Positions 1-8,471 of a stretch of 10,823 nucleotides of DNA are shown piece by piece (the first letter of the stretch is position 1; the number at the start of each line of letters is the position of its first letter). The translations under genes and the position numbers were made by a program. Source of the DNA: an uncultured Clostridia bacterium (GTDB taxonomy: Bacteria > Bacillota > Clostridia > Christensenellales > Borkfalkiaceae). The stretch lies in the NCBI GenBank assembly GCA_947177495.1, contig CAMWUS010000034.1, forward strand, positions 1-10,823, in the 5' to 3' direction. The notes beneath the pieces are model-generated. The model searched no databases. It saw only the letters and a list, made by a program, of their open reading frames with translations, and was not told the DNA's origin.

Positions 1-912
1 GTTCAATATTATTCCGAATGGCTGTTGAATAGATTTGCCGAAGGATACGTTTTAACGCGCAATCCGCTGTTTCCCAACAAGGTTACGCGCTACGAGCTTT
101 CGCCCGATAAGATAGACTTGGTATTGTTCTGTTCGAAAAACTATGCGCCGATACTTCCGCGCTTGCACGAGATTACCGATAAATACCGCACTTACTTTCA
201 TTATACGATTACGGCGTACGGCAGGGACGTCGAGCCTAACGTGCCTGACATTGATACAAGTATTCAAACGCTTATAAAACTCTCGTCCATCGTCGGCAAG
301 GGAAGAGTGGCTTGGCGGTACGACCCCGTTTTGCTTACCGAAAAATACACGGTGGGAAAGCACTTTGAAACCTTTGAATATATGGCAAAGCAGTTGGCGC
401 CTTATATAGACCGTTGCATTTTCAGTTTTGTGGAAATGTATAAAAAACTGCAAAGGAATATGCCTGAACTCATTCCCATAAGCGAAATCGAAAGATTGAG
501 GTTGGCGGAAAAGCTGGGAGCGATAGCAAATAAATACGGTATCCATCTTCAAACCTGCGGAACAAATGGAGATTACACAAAATACGGTATTCATACTTCG
601 GGCTGCGCCACGTTGGAAATTTTGGGGAAGGCGAATAGTTGCGAGTTCAAGGAACTTAAACACAAAGGCTTGCGCGACGGGTGCCACTGCATAGAAAGCC
701 GCGACTTGGGTGCATACGACACCTGTCCCAACGGTTGTCGGTACTGTTATGCGAATAACGATATGACAAAGGTAAAGGAAAACTATAAAAATCATAATCC
801 GAAATCCGCGCTTTTAATCGGAGAAATACAGCCAACCGACGTTGTAACACAAGGGAATCAAAAGAGTTTTCTTTTGTCTTCCGCAAGTCAGTTTTCTATT
901 TTTGATATATAG
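1..912 (+). CDS. DUF1848 family protein, 5'-truncated by the window edge
   Basis: The reading frame is open from base 1 and ends at TAG (910-912). The first residues read VQYYSEWLLNRFAEGYV, matching the early part of DUF1848 proteins, which normally start about ten residues earlier with an SRRTDIP-like segment, so the true start lies outside the window; the TTG at 25 is internal. The middle is a barrel-like region (WRYDPVLLTEKY) and the end holds many cysteines. Three form C-x3-C-x2-C (codons at 724, 736 and 745; CPNGCRYC), the spacing of the radical SAM [4Fe-4S] motif, but at the C-terminus instead of the N-terminus. More cysteines lie just upstream (QTCG, SGC, SCEF, GCHC). The C-terminal cysteine cluster is a known DUF1848 trait; the function is unknown, and an Fe-S cluster is inferred. 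The gene appears independent of the downstream protease gene, which has its own promoter. Confidence 0.88.
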   Translation, partial: VQYYSEWLLNRFAEGYVLTRNPLFPNKVTRYELSPDKIDLVLFCSKNYAPILPRLHEITDKYRTYFHYTITAYGRDVEPNVPDIDTSIQTLIKLSSIVGKGRVAWRYDPVLLTEKYTVGKHFETFEYMAKQLAPYIDRCIFSFVEMYKKLQRNMPELIPISEIERLRLAEKLGAIANKYGIHLQTCGTNGDYTKYGIHTSGCATLEILGKANSCEFKELKHKGLRDGCHCIESRDLGAYDTCPNGCRYCYANNDMTKVKENYKNHNPKSALLIGEIQPTDVVTQGNQKSFLLSSASQFSIFDI

Positions 913-935
913 AATATGGTTTATGCTGATTTTGC

Positions 936-965
936 TTGCAAAAAGTGGGCAAGAACTGATATAAT
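936..965 (+). promoter_or_regulatory. Extended -10 promoter for the M60 protease gene
   Basis: TATAAT at 960-965 is preceded by TG at 957-958, giving a perfect TGnTATAAT extended -10. A weak -35 (TTGCAA, 936-941) sits 18 bp upstream. The predicted transcript start is near 972, leaving a leader of about 27 nt with AGAAGG (988-993) five bases before the ATG at 999. It separates the protease gene from the DUF1848 gene. No terminator-like hairpin with a T-run follows the DUF1848 stop, so some read-through is possible. Confidence 0.7.
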
Positions 966-982
966 AAAGATAAATTTTATCA
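957..982 (+). promoter_or_regulatory. Candidate operator overlapping the M60 gene -10 region
   Basis: Inverted half-sites TGATA (957-961) and TATCA (978-982) bracket the -10 and predicted start. Inside them GATAAA (969-974) and TTTATC (976-981) form a perfect 13-bp palindrome around T975. The tetR promoter at the far end of the window has the same order: TGATATAAT, three bases, GATAA, an A/T run, then TATCA. This suggests a shared repressor site. The region is A/T-rich and part of the match is the -10 consensus itself, so the call is tentative. Confidence 0.35.
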
Positions 983-998
983 TGTCCAGAAGGTAATT

Positions 999-3900
999 AT
1001 GGAGAAAAAATCTCAAACGAATTCGACGAAAGCGAAAGCGGCGGAAACCGCTTCTACGCCCAAGACCGAGAAGCAAAGCGCAACAGTCAAGAAGACGGGA
1101 ACTGCAACGAAAACTCCCGCAGTGGCGACAAAGGTGAAAACCGTCGAACCGAAGGCAAGCGAGAAGACGGAACCTAAGAAAACCGCGGCAAAAAAGGATA
1201 CCGCTACGCCTAAGACTGAGAAAGCGGCGGTTGCTACGGCAGACAAATCGGCAAGCACGGCGAAAACCGCTGCGGCGAAAGAAACCGCTAAATCGTCGGC
1301 TACTTCCGCAGCCCAAAAGTCTACGTCTACCGAAAAAGTTGCCGCCAAGCAGAAAAAGGAGAAGTCTGCAAAAAAGGCTTCCGCAGAGAAAGAAACGCAA
1401 AAGAACGGCAAAGGCGTAAAAGCGACAGCCGTTGCGGTTTGGAACAATAAGAAGGCGAGGCTTGGGATTATCATTGCCGCCTCGTTGCTCCTTGTTTTGT
1501 GTTTGGTGTTAGGGCTTGTTTTAGGACTGAGGGGCAATAAGACCGAATTAACGGTAAACGCCTATTCGAGCGCGACGAGAGTGGGCTACCACGGCGAGTA
1601 TCTCGGCACGGTCGATCGGTATAAGCCTGTGGAAGAAATTCGTAGCGAAGGCGCTGCGTTCAGCAATCCCGATAATATTTATCCTAAGTACGACCGCACG
1701 GTTTCCGTCAACAATGATGCGACGGCGAAATCGAATATCATTTACGAATCATCTTATCTATGCGCATTCGGTACAGCGGGAGCAAACCGCGGCGACGCAG
1801 TCATCACGTCCGATAAATATACTTATATCGATAAAGACGGTTACCTTTGGCGCAGGGGCAGTGCCGATAACAGCGCTTGTATCGGCGCGGACGAGCCGAC
1901 ACCCGCTATGGAAATAGCAAGCATGAACGCAGAAACTGGAGAAAAGACTTATTCCAACGTTCAGCGCAGATTGTACAAACATTCGGCATCGGTGGGGCTG
2001 TATTTGGGCGACGTGTCGGATAGCGAGCCGGGCATTGTAAAGAAAGTTACGCTGAGTAATCGAGGATATTCGAGTTACTCCATTACAGGCGTTTACGCAC
2101 CTGCGGGCGAAGTCTTGAAAGTCACGATTAGCGGCGCAGATATGCGCGCAACGGGCGGATTGACGTTCCATATCGGTCAGGCGCTCTATAACGGTCAGGC
2201 AAACAACATTTGGGCGGCAAAGACGATGAACCGTATGCCGCACATTCTTACAACGCTCACGCTCAACCAATATACGACGACTTACGACGAAGCGACGGAT
2301 ACCTATACGGGTTATATCGGTTCTTTCCTCGGCGGTCCCGTGTATATCCGTAACAATTCGGCTACTTTCTCGGTAACGATTTCGGGCGGCGTTGCGTATA
2401 AACATTTCATTCTCGGTTACACCACGCCCGAGGAATTTTCCCAAAACGCGAAGTCTTCGGCGCCCATGTTCGATTTGGAAGTATGGGAATACGGCGTGCT
2501 CCATTCGGGACCCAAGAAGTATGCCGAACAGTTCTCGTACGACGATTTATATAAGGCGGCGGTGCTTTGGGAAAAAGTTTCCCTTGTTACCACACAGCGC
2601 GGCAACGGTTATAAACAGGGTATCGTGTTCCTTTACGACCCGTTCGTTGCGGCGGGCGCGGCGGTCGCTTTCCCCGGCAGAAGCTCGGTGAACTGTCCTT
2701 TGGGTTGGATGACCGCTTCGCTCAATTATAACTCGCTCGTAACTTCCGGTTCTTGGGGAAATTTCCACGAGTATCACCATAACTTCCAAGGCTTCGGTGT
2801 CGGCGGAGGAGCCGACGGCGAGGTAACGAACAACTCCCTCAACCTCGTATCCTACGCGCTGTTCACGAAAATCTCTTCGTCGAGAAAAATCGGTTCGTTC
2901 GGCGGAGAAGGGTTGGGCGGTTGGAATAACTATACAAGCGCGACTTGGGCGCTCAATCAGGTCAACACGGGCAATATCACTTCCACGAACGGGCTTGCCG
3001 TGTACGCAACGCTGTTGCACAATTTCGGTCCCGACGCATACATCAAAAACGCGAAGGGTAGCAATAACGCGTATTGGACGAATTGGAGCGATTTTACGGG
3101 ATACGATATGTCGTACTATGCAAAACTCGTATCCGCTTACGCAATCGGTTCCAATGCCAATGAGTTACATACGGCGCAGAAGGATCTTCCCATGTTCGTG
3201 CCCGTTTCCTGCGTCTATCAGACGGGCAAAAGCTACGGCACGGGAGATGGTAAAAAGTATATTACTACCATGCAACCCTACGTGATTCCTCACGGCTATT
3301 CCTACACGGTCGATCTTTCGGCGTACAGTGCGCCGAACGGGCAATATGCGAGCGGAAGCATCGTCGTGCCCAACGGAATCACTTATACGATCAAGAAGGT
3401 CGATACGTCTCAGCTCGACGGCAAGTTGGAAAAAACGGGTGAGTATACTTATACGTTAAAGCCGGGCAAATCGGATAAAACGGGCAAAATTATCGTTACG
3501 CTCGAATTAGGGCAGACAAAAGAACACAAGGATACTTACGGCGAATTTAAACTTGACGAAGTGGATTTGGTTTTGGAATTCGAACAGTCGCACGAGATGA
3601 AGAAAACGACGTTGGACAGAACCGTTTATACCTATTCGTCCGACAAAATGTACACCGACGCAGTGGAGGCGTTTGAAAACGGGTTTAAGGGCTACACTAC
3701 AGTAACCACGGAAGATCAGTATAATCCCACGCAAAACTCCAACACGGATATTTGGTACCGTCCCGACACCGAGAGCGCCCGTGAACAATTTGCAAACGAG
3801 CCCGAAAAATATTTCATTCACGAAAATCAAATCGACGTGGTGGACGGTAAGCTGTATTTCGAAGAGGACGGAAAATACAGAATTTATTTGCGCGGAAGAG

Positions 3901-5357
3901 CGAACTGTGCTCTGTATTTCTCGTTAGACGGGCAAAAATACGAGCTTGGCGCTACAATCAAAACGACGATTCCAAACAGCGCTCAATTCAGATTAAACGA
4001 TAACAACACTTATTTCGATGCGGAATTCAAAGAGGGCGTTTGCACTGTAACCCTGTACGTAAACGGGGGAGCTACGCGCACCTATCAACTGACGAAAGAC
4101 GGTACGGGGCAAATACGAAATTGGGTTTATTTAAAAGAAATTCTCATCGATACGTCGGTCGGTGCGGTAAGCTATATCGGGGTAGGCTTCAATTCGTGGA
4201 CGCAAGCCATGTTCTCCGCCGCGGAAACGTATCACGACGCAAGCGGGAAAAAGTTAGACAGTGCGGACGACGAGAAATACAGTTATACGCAGCTCACTTA
4301 CAGCGACCTGAAAGGTACTGCGGTTGCGGCGACGAGAACTTATAAAGACGGTACGGTTAAAAATTACGCGATCAAAAACGGCAGCTACACCGAAACGACG
4401 TTGGACGAAGTTGCGCGGCTGACAAAATCGGAGCTTATCGCTCCTACCTCTGCCGCCTATGCGACGGCGTACCGCAACAGCTACGAATTTAAAAATCAGG
4501 AGTTTACCACCGATTATTTCTACACGAGAAGTTATCCAAACAGCAATTATATCGATAACGTAAGCGCTCCGAAGGACGCCGTCACCGTAACGGAAACGAA
4601 TTATAAGCCGGAAGGATGGGGCGACGGAATGCCCATTACCAACATAACCGACGGCAAAACGAATACGTATATCCACACGAGCTGGCAGGTTTCGGCAAAC
4701 AATCCGTTAAGGTTGACCTTTGACCTCGGCGACGAGAGATCGATTAACAGAATTACGTTCACCTGCCGAAACAATAACGGTATGTTGGAAACGCCGAGAG
4801 ATTTCACGATAGAGGGCAGTCTCGACGGAGCCGCGTTCTTCACCGTTGGAGAGTATACTGACGCACCCCGAGACGGGAACAAAGTCGTTGTCAATTTCGC
4901 CGATATCACGCTGCGCTATTGTAGAATCGTCATCAGTGCGGCGCATCAAAATAGCGGAAGCTATTACATCGTAATCGGGGAAGTCACGTTTACGCACGCA
5001 AACGAAGTGACGGGCGGCGATATGTATTCCCCCGACAACGATATGTTCCATTATTACGGCAAATGGAGCCTTGCAACCGCACATTCCAACTTCGGGCACG
5101 TGTACGTCGGGAAAAAAGGCGCGAGCGTAGAATTCGAGTTCGAAGGTTCGCGGCTTGGCGTGATTTCTTCGAACGCCCTCGGACAGAATTTCGAAGTGCA
5201 AATCGACGGCAAGAAGGTCGAAACCATTGCATTGAAACAAGATGACGGCACGTTTAAATATACGTACATCTCGCCCGAACTGAAAGAGGGGAAACACAAA
5301 GTAAAAATCAAGTGTAAGGGCGAAGCCAACTTCGATTCGTTTGTAGTGTTCCCGTAA
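999..5357 (+). CDS. Membrane-anchored M60-like (enhancin/mucinase) zinc metalloprotease with C-terminal carbohydrate-binding modules
   Basis: This 1452-residue protein starts at ATG 999, with AGAAGG five bases upstream. Residues 1-154 are a Lys/Ala/Thr-rich tail (37 Lys by hand count, no aromatic residue before W148; TPKTEK occurs twice). Residues 155-177 are one hydrophobic segment. With basic residues before it and no cleavage site, a type II anchor with an external C-terminus is expected. An M60-like region spans roughly 355-720: GVYAPAGE (364-371), GGPVYI (445-450), then WGNFHEYHHNFQ with HExxH at 590-594 and E608 in GEVTNN, fitting the M60 pattern HExxH-x(8-28)-E. H590, H594 and E608 are predicted zinc ligands and E591 the catalytic base. 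Next come an Ig-like region (about 745-850), a PA14-like region (about 870-1070), an F5/8 type C/CBM32-like domain (about 1192-1337) and a last beta-sandwich (about 1340-1452). M60 enzymes are known to cleave O-glycosylated mucins; that substrate is inferred here. No LPXTG or dockerin is seen. Confidence 0.85.
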   Translation: MEKKSQTNSTKAKAAETASTPKTEKQSATVKKTGTATKTPAVATKVKTVEPKASEKTEPKKTAAKKDTATPKTEKAAVATADKSASTAKTAAAKETAKSSATSAAQKSTSTEKVAAKQKKEKSAKKASAEKETQKNGKGVKATAVAVWNNKKARLGIIIAASLLLVLCLVLGLVLGLRGNKTELTVNAYSSATRVGYHGEYLGTVDRYKPVEEIRSEGAAFSNPDNIYPKYDRTVSVNNDATAKSNIIYESSYLCAFGTAGANRGDAVITSDKYTYIDKDGYLWRRGSADNSACIGADEPTPAMEIASMNAETGEKTYSNVQRRLYKHSASVGLYLGDVSDSEPGIVKKVTLSNRGYSSYSITGVYAPAGEVLKVTISGADMRATGGLTFHIGQALYNGQANNIWAAKTMNRMPHILTTLTLNQYTTTYDEATDTYTGYIGSFLGGPVYIRNNSATFSVTISGGVAYKHFILGYTTPEEFSQNAKSSAPMFDLEVWEYGVLHSGPKKYAEQFSYDDLYKAAVLWEKVSLVTTQRGNGYKQGIVFLYDPFVAAGAAVAFPGRSSVNCPLGWMTASLNYNSLVTSGSWGNFHEYHHNFQGFGVGGGADGEVTNNSLNLVSYALFTKISSSRKIGSFGGEGLGGWNNYTSATWALNQVNTGNITSTNGLAVYATLLHNFGPDAYIKNAKGSNNAYWTNWSDFTGYDMSYYAKLVSAYAIGSNANELHTAQKDLPMFVPVSCVYQTGKSYGTGDGKKYITTMQPYVIPHGYSYTVDLSAYSAPNGQYASGSIVVPNGITYTIKKVDTSQLDGKLEKTGEYTYTLKPGKSDKTGKIIVTLELGQTKEHKDTYGEFKLDEVDLVLEFEQSHEMKKTTLDRTVYTYSSDKMYTDAVEAFENGFKGYTTVTTEDQYNPTQNSNTDIWYRPDTESAREQFANEPEKYFIHENQIDVVDGKLYFEEDGKYRIYLRGRANCALYFSLDGQKYELGATIKTTIPNSAQFRLNDNNTYFDAEFKEGVCTVTLYVNGGATRTYQLTKDGTGQIRNWVYLKEILIDTSVGAVSYIGVGFNSWTQAMFSAAETYHDASGKKLDSADDEKYSYTQLTYSDLKGTAVAATRTYKDGTVKNYAIKNGSYTETTLDEVARLTKSELIAPTSAAYATAYRNSYEFKNQEFTTDYFYTRSYPNSNYIDNVSAPKDAVTVTETNYKPEGWGDGMPITNITDGKTNTYIHTSWQVSANNPLRLTFDLGDERSINRITFTCRNNNGMLETPRDFTIEGSLDGAAFFTVGEYTDAPRDGNKVVVNFADITLRYCRIVISAAHQNSGSYYIVIGEVTFTHANEVTGGDMYSPDNDMFHYYGKWSLATAHSNFGHVYVGKKGASVEFEFEGSRLGVISSNALGQNFEVQIDGKKVETIALKQDDGTFKYTYISPELKEGKHKVKIKCKGEANFDSFVVFP

Positions 5358-5369
5358 AGCTTTCATGTA

Positions 5370-5409
5370 AAAAAAGTCGTATTTGTCGGAAGACAAATAC
5401 GACTTTTTT
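5370..5409. terminator. Bidirectional intrinsic terminator between convergent genes
   Basis: A perfect 12-bp stem, GTCGTATTTGTC (5376-5387) and GACAAATACGAC (5392-5403), encloses a GGAA tetraloop (5388-5391). It is flanked by a run of As (5369-5375) and six Ts (5404-5409), so a U-tract follows the hairpin on either strand. It lies 12 bp after the protease stop and 12 bp after the stop of the convergent glycosyltransferase-like gene, and should end both transcripts. Confidence 0.93.
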
Positions 5410-5421
5410 GTTTTAATTGAG

Positions 5422-6861
5422 TTAATTTTTGCCTGCTGCCAAGCGGACGCACTCGTATGCGCCGTCGTAATAGCCCTGCGCTTTGAGTTCGTCGATTCTG
5501 TCGCAAAGATGGGGGATTATTTCGTGATCCTGTAACAGTTTATCGAGCATGGCGTTCAAGCTTTCCGCGGTAGGGTATTCGTTTAAGGAATCGCCCAATT
5601 CCCTGCCGTTGATTGCGCCGTATACCTCGTGCCCGCCGATATGCCGCATGAAAATTTTCGGGATCGGATAATAGGCAAGCTCGCTTGGCTTGGTCACAAG
5701 CAAGTCGCAAACGGGCATCAACAAATTGGTGGAGTATACCGCGCGGAAAATATCGTCGTTATATACGGCGTATACGCCTTCCGCGTCGCCGTCCTTAATT
5801 TCGGCGACAAGGTTTTTCAGCCCGTCGTAATCGTTGAAATAAGCCTTATATGACTTTAATCCCGTTGCTTTTACGAGCTTGTCGCACACTTCCTTGTGGT
5901 CACCGAAATTGATAAACAGCGCCACCTTGTTTGCTTTTACGTAAGGCAAAAGGTGCTTTACCATTGCGGCAAACATATCGAATCCCGCGCCTGCGCCGCC
6001 TACCGTCAACAGTAAGCGCAAGGGCTTGCCGTTTGCAATGCGCTCTTTTCTGCGGCGGTTGTCGTTTTCGAGGTCGACTAACAGTTCATGATCGATAAAT
6101 CGTCCTACCATTTTAATGTCGTTTTCGGGAATACCGTTCAACGGCTTTTTGGCGAACCCGTCGAGCGTTTTGTAGCCGAGGTATGCAAAGGGGGTTTGCA
6201 CGGCGTGAATTGCGCCTTCCGAGAGGTGCAACCCCATAGGCCAGTTGTCGGGAATGGCGTTGACGACGTTTGTCATGCCTGCGTGTACTGCCGCCTGCGA
6301 CGGCCATACGTGCGTGGCAATATAGGGGATATTCTTGTCGATATTTTTAAAAATCGGCACAAGCAGTTCGCTGTTCTTTTGGTCGACGGCGTTGTAGGTA
6401 ATTTTCTTAAAGCCCTCGCTGTTCATCGGCTCCCAAACCAAAGCGTTGAACAATTTGGATTTCTGCGAAATACGGGAAGCGAGGGAATATAAGTCGTTTT
6501 GCGCACGAATCATTTTCGAACCCGTCGCGTCGAAGGACGCCAAGTCCAACCAATAGGGCGTATAGCCGAGCGCACGCGCACAGGACGCCATTGCAATGGA
6601 AATGCGGTAGTGCCCGAATCCCATGCGGATATTCCCCACAATCAGAGCATTATCGGCAAACGCGCTGTTTTCTTCGCCGAAGCATACCTTTTGCGCGCCG
6701 ATGAAATCGAGCGTGTCGATGGGGGAGAATGTCAGTTTGTAGTCCTTATCGGCGTCGTTTCCGTATTTTTTGAGATACTTTTTCTTGCTTTTTGCGGCCT
6801 TTTTAATCGTCTTTTTATCAATCTTGTTGCCGAAAATGACGCTCGTTTTATCCGTGCTCAC
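5422..6861 (-). CDS. GT-B fold, MGDG-synthase/MurG-like glycosyltransferase-type protein
   Basis: The start is GTG at 6861, with GAGG about nine bases upstream. It overlaps the stop of the preceding hydrolase gene by four bases (GTGA), implying translational coupling. The 479-residue product has no signal peptide or membrane segment. A Lys-rich stretch (residues 13-34) could help it sit at the membrane. Three features point to a two-lobed GT-B fold: NIRMGFGHYR (77-86), like the N-terminal GHxxxA loop of MGDG synthase/GT28 proteins; LTVGGAGAG (285-293), like the second-lobe glycine loop; and TKPSELAYYP (390-399) followed by GGHE (409-412), in the place of the donor-binding TKPGG segment. GT28-type enzymes move sugar from a nucleotide donor to lipid or peptidoglycan precursors. 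Acceptor and donor cannot be read from the sequence, and activity is unproven. Its place at the end of a sugar uptake/hydrolysis operon suggests a glycoconjugate-related role. It could also be a GT-B relative with a non-transferase function. Confidence 0.6.
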   Translation of the reverse strand: MSTDKTSVIFGNKIDKKTIKKAAKSKKKYLKKYGNDADKDYKLTFSPIDTLDFIGAQKVCFGEENSAFADNALIVGNIRMGFGHYRISIAMASCARALGYTPYWLDLASFDATGSKMIRAQNDLYSLASRISQKSKLFNALVWEPMNSEGFKKITYNAVDQKNSELLVPIFKNIDKNIPYIATHVWPSQAAVHAGMTNVVNAIPDNWPMGLHLSEGAIHAVQTPFAYLGYKTLDGFAKKPLNGIPENDIKMVGRFIDHELLVDLENDNRRRKERIANGKPLRLLLTVGGAGAGFDMFAAMVKHLLPYVKANKVALFINFGDHKEVCDKLVKATGLKSYKAYFNDYDGLKNLVAEIKDGDAEGVYAVYNDDIFRAVYSTNLLMPVCDLLVTKPSELAYYPIPKIFMRHIGGHEVYGAINGRELGDSLNEYPTAESLNAMLDKLLQDHEIIPHLCDRIDELKAQGYYDGAYECVRLAAGKN

Positions 6862-8471
6862 AGTAATATTCCTCGCTTTGTGTCGTATTTAATTGTCTGC
6901 GTTTGTTCGTTTACCGTGTAGGCGATTTCGATGATATTGCCTTTCCGCGCGTAGCCCGTAACCTGTGCGTTGTAAAACAGGTCAAGCGCGCCCGATAATA
7001 ATTTACGTTTGCCCTCGTCGTATTGCCCCAAGTTGTCCGAGGTCATCAGTACGCTTCCGAACAGCGCGTTTAAGGTGATGAGTGCGCGGCGCTGTTTTGC
7101 GGAAAGCTTAATATTGTCGTCCCTTAGCAGGAATACATCGGGGTCATTGCCGAACAGGCGGTCGTTAAAGAAGGAGCGGTAGACGGTGTTCTGCAAAGTT
7201 ACCTTTGTCGAAATGCGTTCGCGGTGCATATGCCGCATAAACCACACGTCGTCGAATATCAGAGAAACGTCGGGACCGATACGCAGATAGTCGAACTTGT
7301 CGATACAGTTGAAAACGGTCGCCCCGCAGCCCAAAATGATTTTATCGCCGAGGCATTCCCGCAGGAACGCGTAAGCGCTCTCGGCAGCCATACTGCGGCT
7401 TGTGCCTTCGCTTACTACGAGGTTGGCGGCGTACAAAAAGTCGAGTTTGAAAAAGTCAAAGCCCATATCGGCGTAGTGGTGCAGGCATTTTTGAATATAC
7501 GCCCGCGTGTCGGGGTTGTCCAAATCGAGGGCGTAAAAACTGCTCCAATTGGAACCGCACTTTACAAACTCGCCGTTTGCATCGCGTTTGAACAGTTCTT
7601 TTCGCGTTTGGAATAATTCGCTTTCCGCTTCGGCAACGAGGGGAGCAAGCCAAATGCCCGCGTTCAATCCTTTCTCATGCGCCGCGTCCACGATGGGTTT
7701 TAAACCGTGGGGGAATTTGTTCGCGTCGACCGACAGCCAATCGCCAACCTTGGTTGCGTAGCCGTCGTCAATTTGGAACAAGTTAAACTGTTTGTCCAAA
7801 GCGGCAAGATCGCGCAACACAATGTCTTCGTTGATATTTTGATAGTAGTTGTACCAAGACGTATACCCGAAGATTTTCGGCGTGTTTTTGCGGGGGAATA
7901 CCGTATTGAAATATTCCATGCCGTCCGCAACGCTGTCGGTTAGGTAATAGTCCGCAACGGTAAATTCCGTGCCCGCGGCAACCTTGTAACCGTTGTAATC
8001 GGAAAAAAGGTTGAGCGTCTTTTTCTTTTTGTGCAGTTCTATTAAGAGATAGGCGCGGGTATAATTCAAGTTCAGAATATATTTTTCCCGCTTGCCCTTG
8101 CAATAGAACACGTCGTAACCGTGCAGGAGATGCTTATCGTAGGAATAAAAGGATGCGTCGCCGTAGCGGTCGAAAGCAAAGGCGTTCAAGAGGAAACGCG
8201 GTACTTTGTTTACGTCCCGTTCGCGTTCTGCGGGCGTGCATTCCTTGGTGTCCGTCCACGATTGGTAGCCGTTAAAGAAATACAAGTCGTCTTTGTGCGG
8301 GGAAAAGGGGAAGCTTTGCGCAAAAAGAAATAGGCAAATCTCGTTTTTGGCGCGGAGCGTTACCGTGTGTCGTCCGCTCTCTTCCGTCACCAAAACTTCT
8401 AAATCGTCATTGCTTTCGGTTGTAATCTTCTGTGCTCCCGATACGGTGTAGCTAAGCAAAAATGCGTTCAT
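6858..8471 (-). CDS. GH36-type alpha-galactosidase-like glycoside hydrolase, cytoplasmic
   Basis: The start is ATG at 8471, sharing one base with the upstream transporter stop (TAATG). The 537-residue product lacks a signal peptide, so it should act in the cytoplasm on imported sugars. An N-terminal beta-sandwich (about 1-195, with NGYQSW at 67-72) precedes a TIM barrel (about 196-470) with QIDDGY (233-238), GIWLAP (272-277), KLDF (342-345) and RIGPD (397-401). By family logic D344 is the nucleophile and D401 the acid/base of this retaining clan-D enzyme; GCGATVFN (381-388) corresponds to the usual GCGAPL segment. It is shorter than classical GH36 enzymes (about 700 residues), with only about 65 residues after the barrel instead of a full C-terminal domain. 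GH36 also includes alpha-N-acetylgalactosaminidases and transferases, so the sugar is uncertain. Linkage to a GPH symporter supports uptake followed by hydrolysis. Confidence 0.82.
   Translation of the reverse strand: MNAFLLSYTVSGAQKITTESNDDLEVLVTEESGRHTVTLRAKNEICLFLFAQSFPFSPHKDDLYFFNGYQSWTDTKECTPAERERDVNKVPRFLLNAFAFDRYGDASFYSYDKHLLHGYDVFYCKGKREKYILNLNYTRAYLLIELHKKKKTLNLFSDYNGYKVAAGTEFTVADYYLTDSVADGMEYFNTVFPRKNTPKIFGYTSWYNYYQNINEDIVLRDLAALDKQFNLFQIDDGYATKVGDWLSVDANKFPHGLKPIVDAAHEKGLNAGIWLAPLVAEAESELFQTRKELFKRDANGEFVKCGSNWSSFYALDLDNPDTRAYIQKCLHHYADMGFDFFKLDFLYAANLVVSEGTSRSMAAESAYAFLRECLGDKIILGCGATVFNCIDKFDYLRIGPDVSLIFDDVWFMRHMHRERISTKVTLQNTVYRSFFNDRLFGNDPDVFLLRDDNIKLSAKQRRALITLNALFGSVLMTSDNLGQYDEGKRKLLSGALDLFYNAQVTGYARKGNIIEIAYTVNEQTQTIKYDTKRGILL

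Noticed and set aside
935..953. CTTGC-N9-GCAAG as a terminator or operator before the protease gene
   Set aside because: The stem is only 5 bp with no T-run and overlaps the weak -35; chance is a sufficient explanation.
999..1460. Lys-rich region as a DNA repeat array
   Set aside because: The similarity is in amino-acid composition; apart from short repeats such as TPKTEK there is no regular nucleotide period, and nothing resembles a CRISPR array.
1464..1532. Lipoprotein signal around the Cys in the protease anchor
   Set aside because: The context is LVLC with Leu at -1 instead of Gly/Ala/Ser, and it lies deep inside the hydrophobic segment after a 154-residue tail.
921..1537. Long minus-strand frames opposite the protease N-terminus
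   Set aside because: They are the antisense of Lys/Ala/Thr-repeat codons, giving Phe/Arg/Leu or Ala/Val/Phe low-complexity sequence with no recognisable domain.
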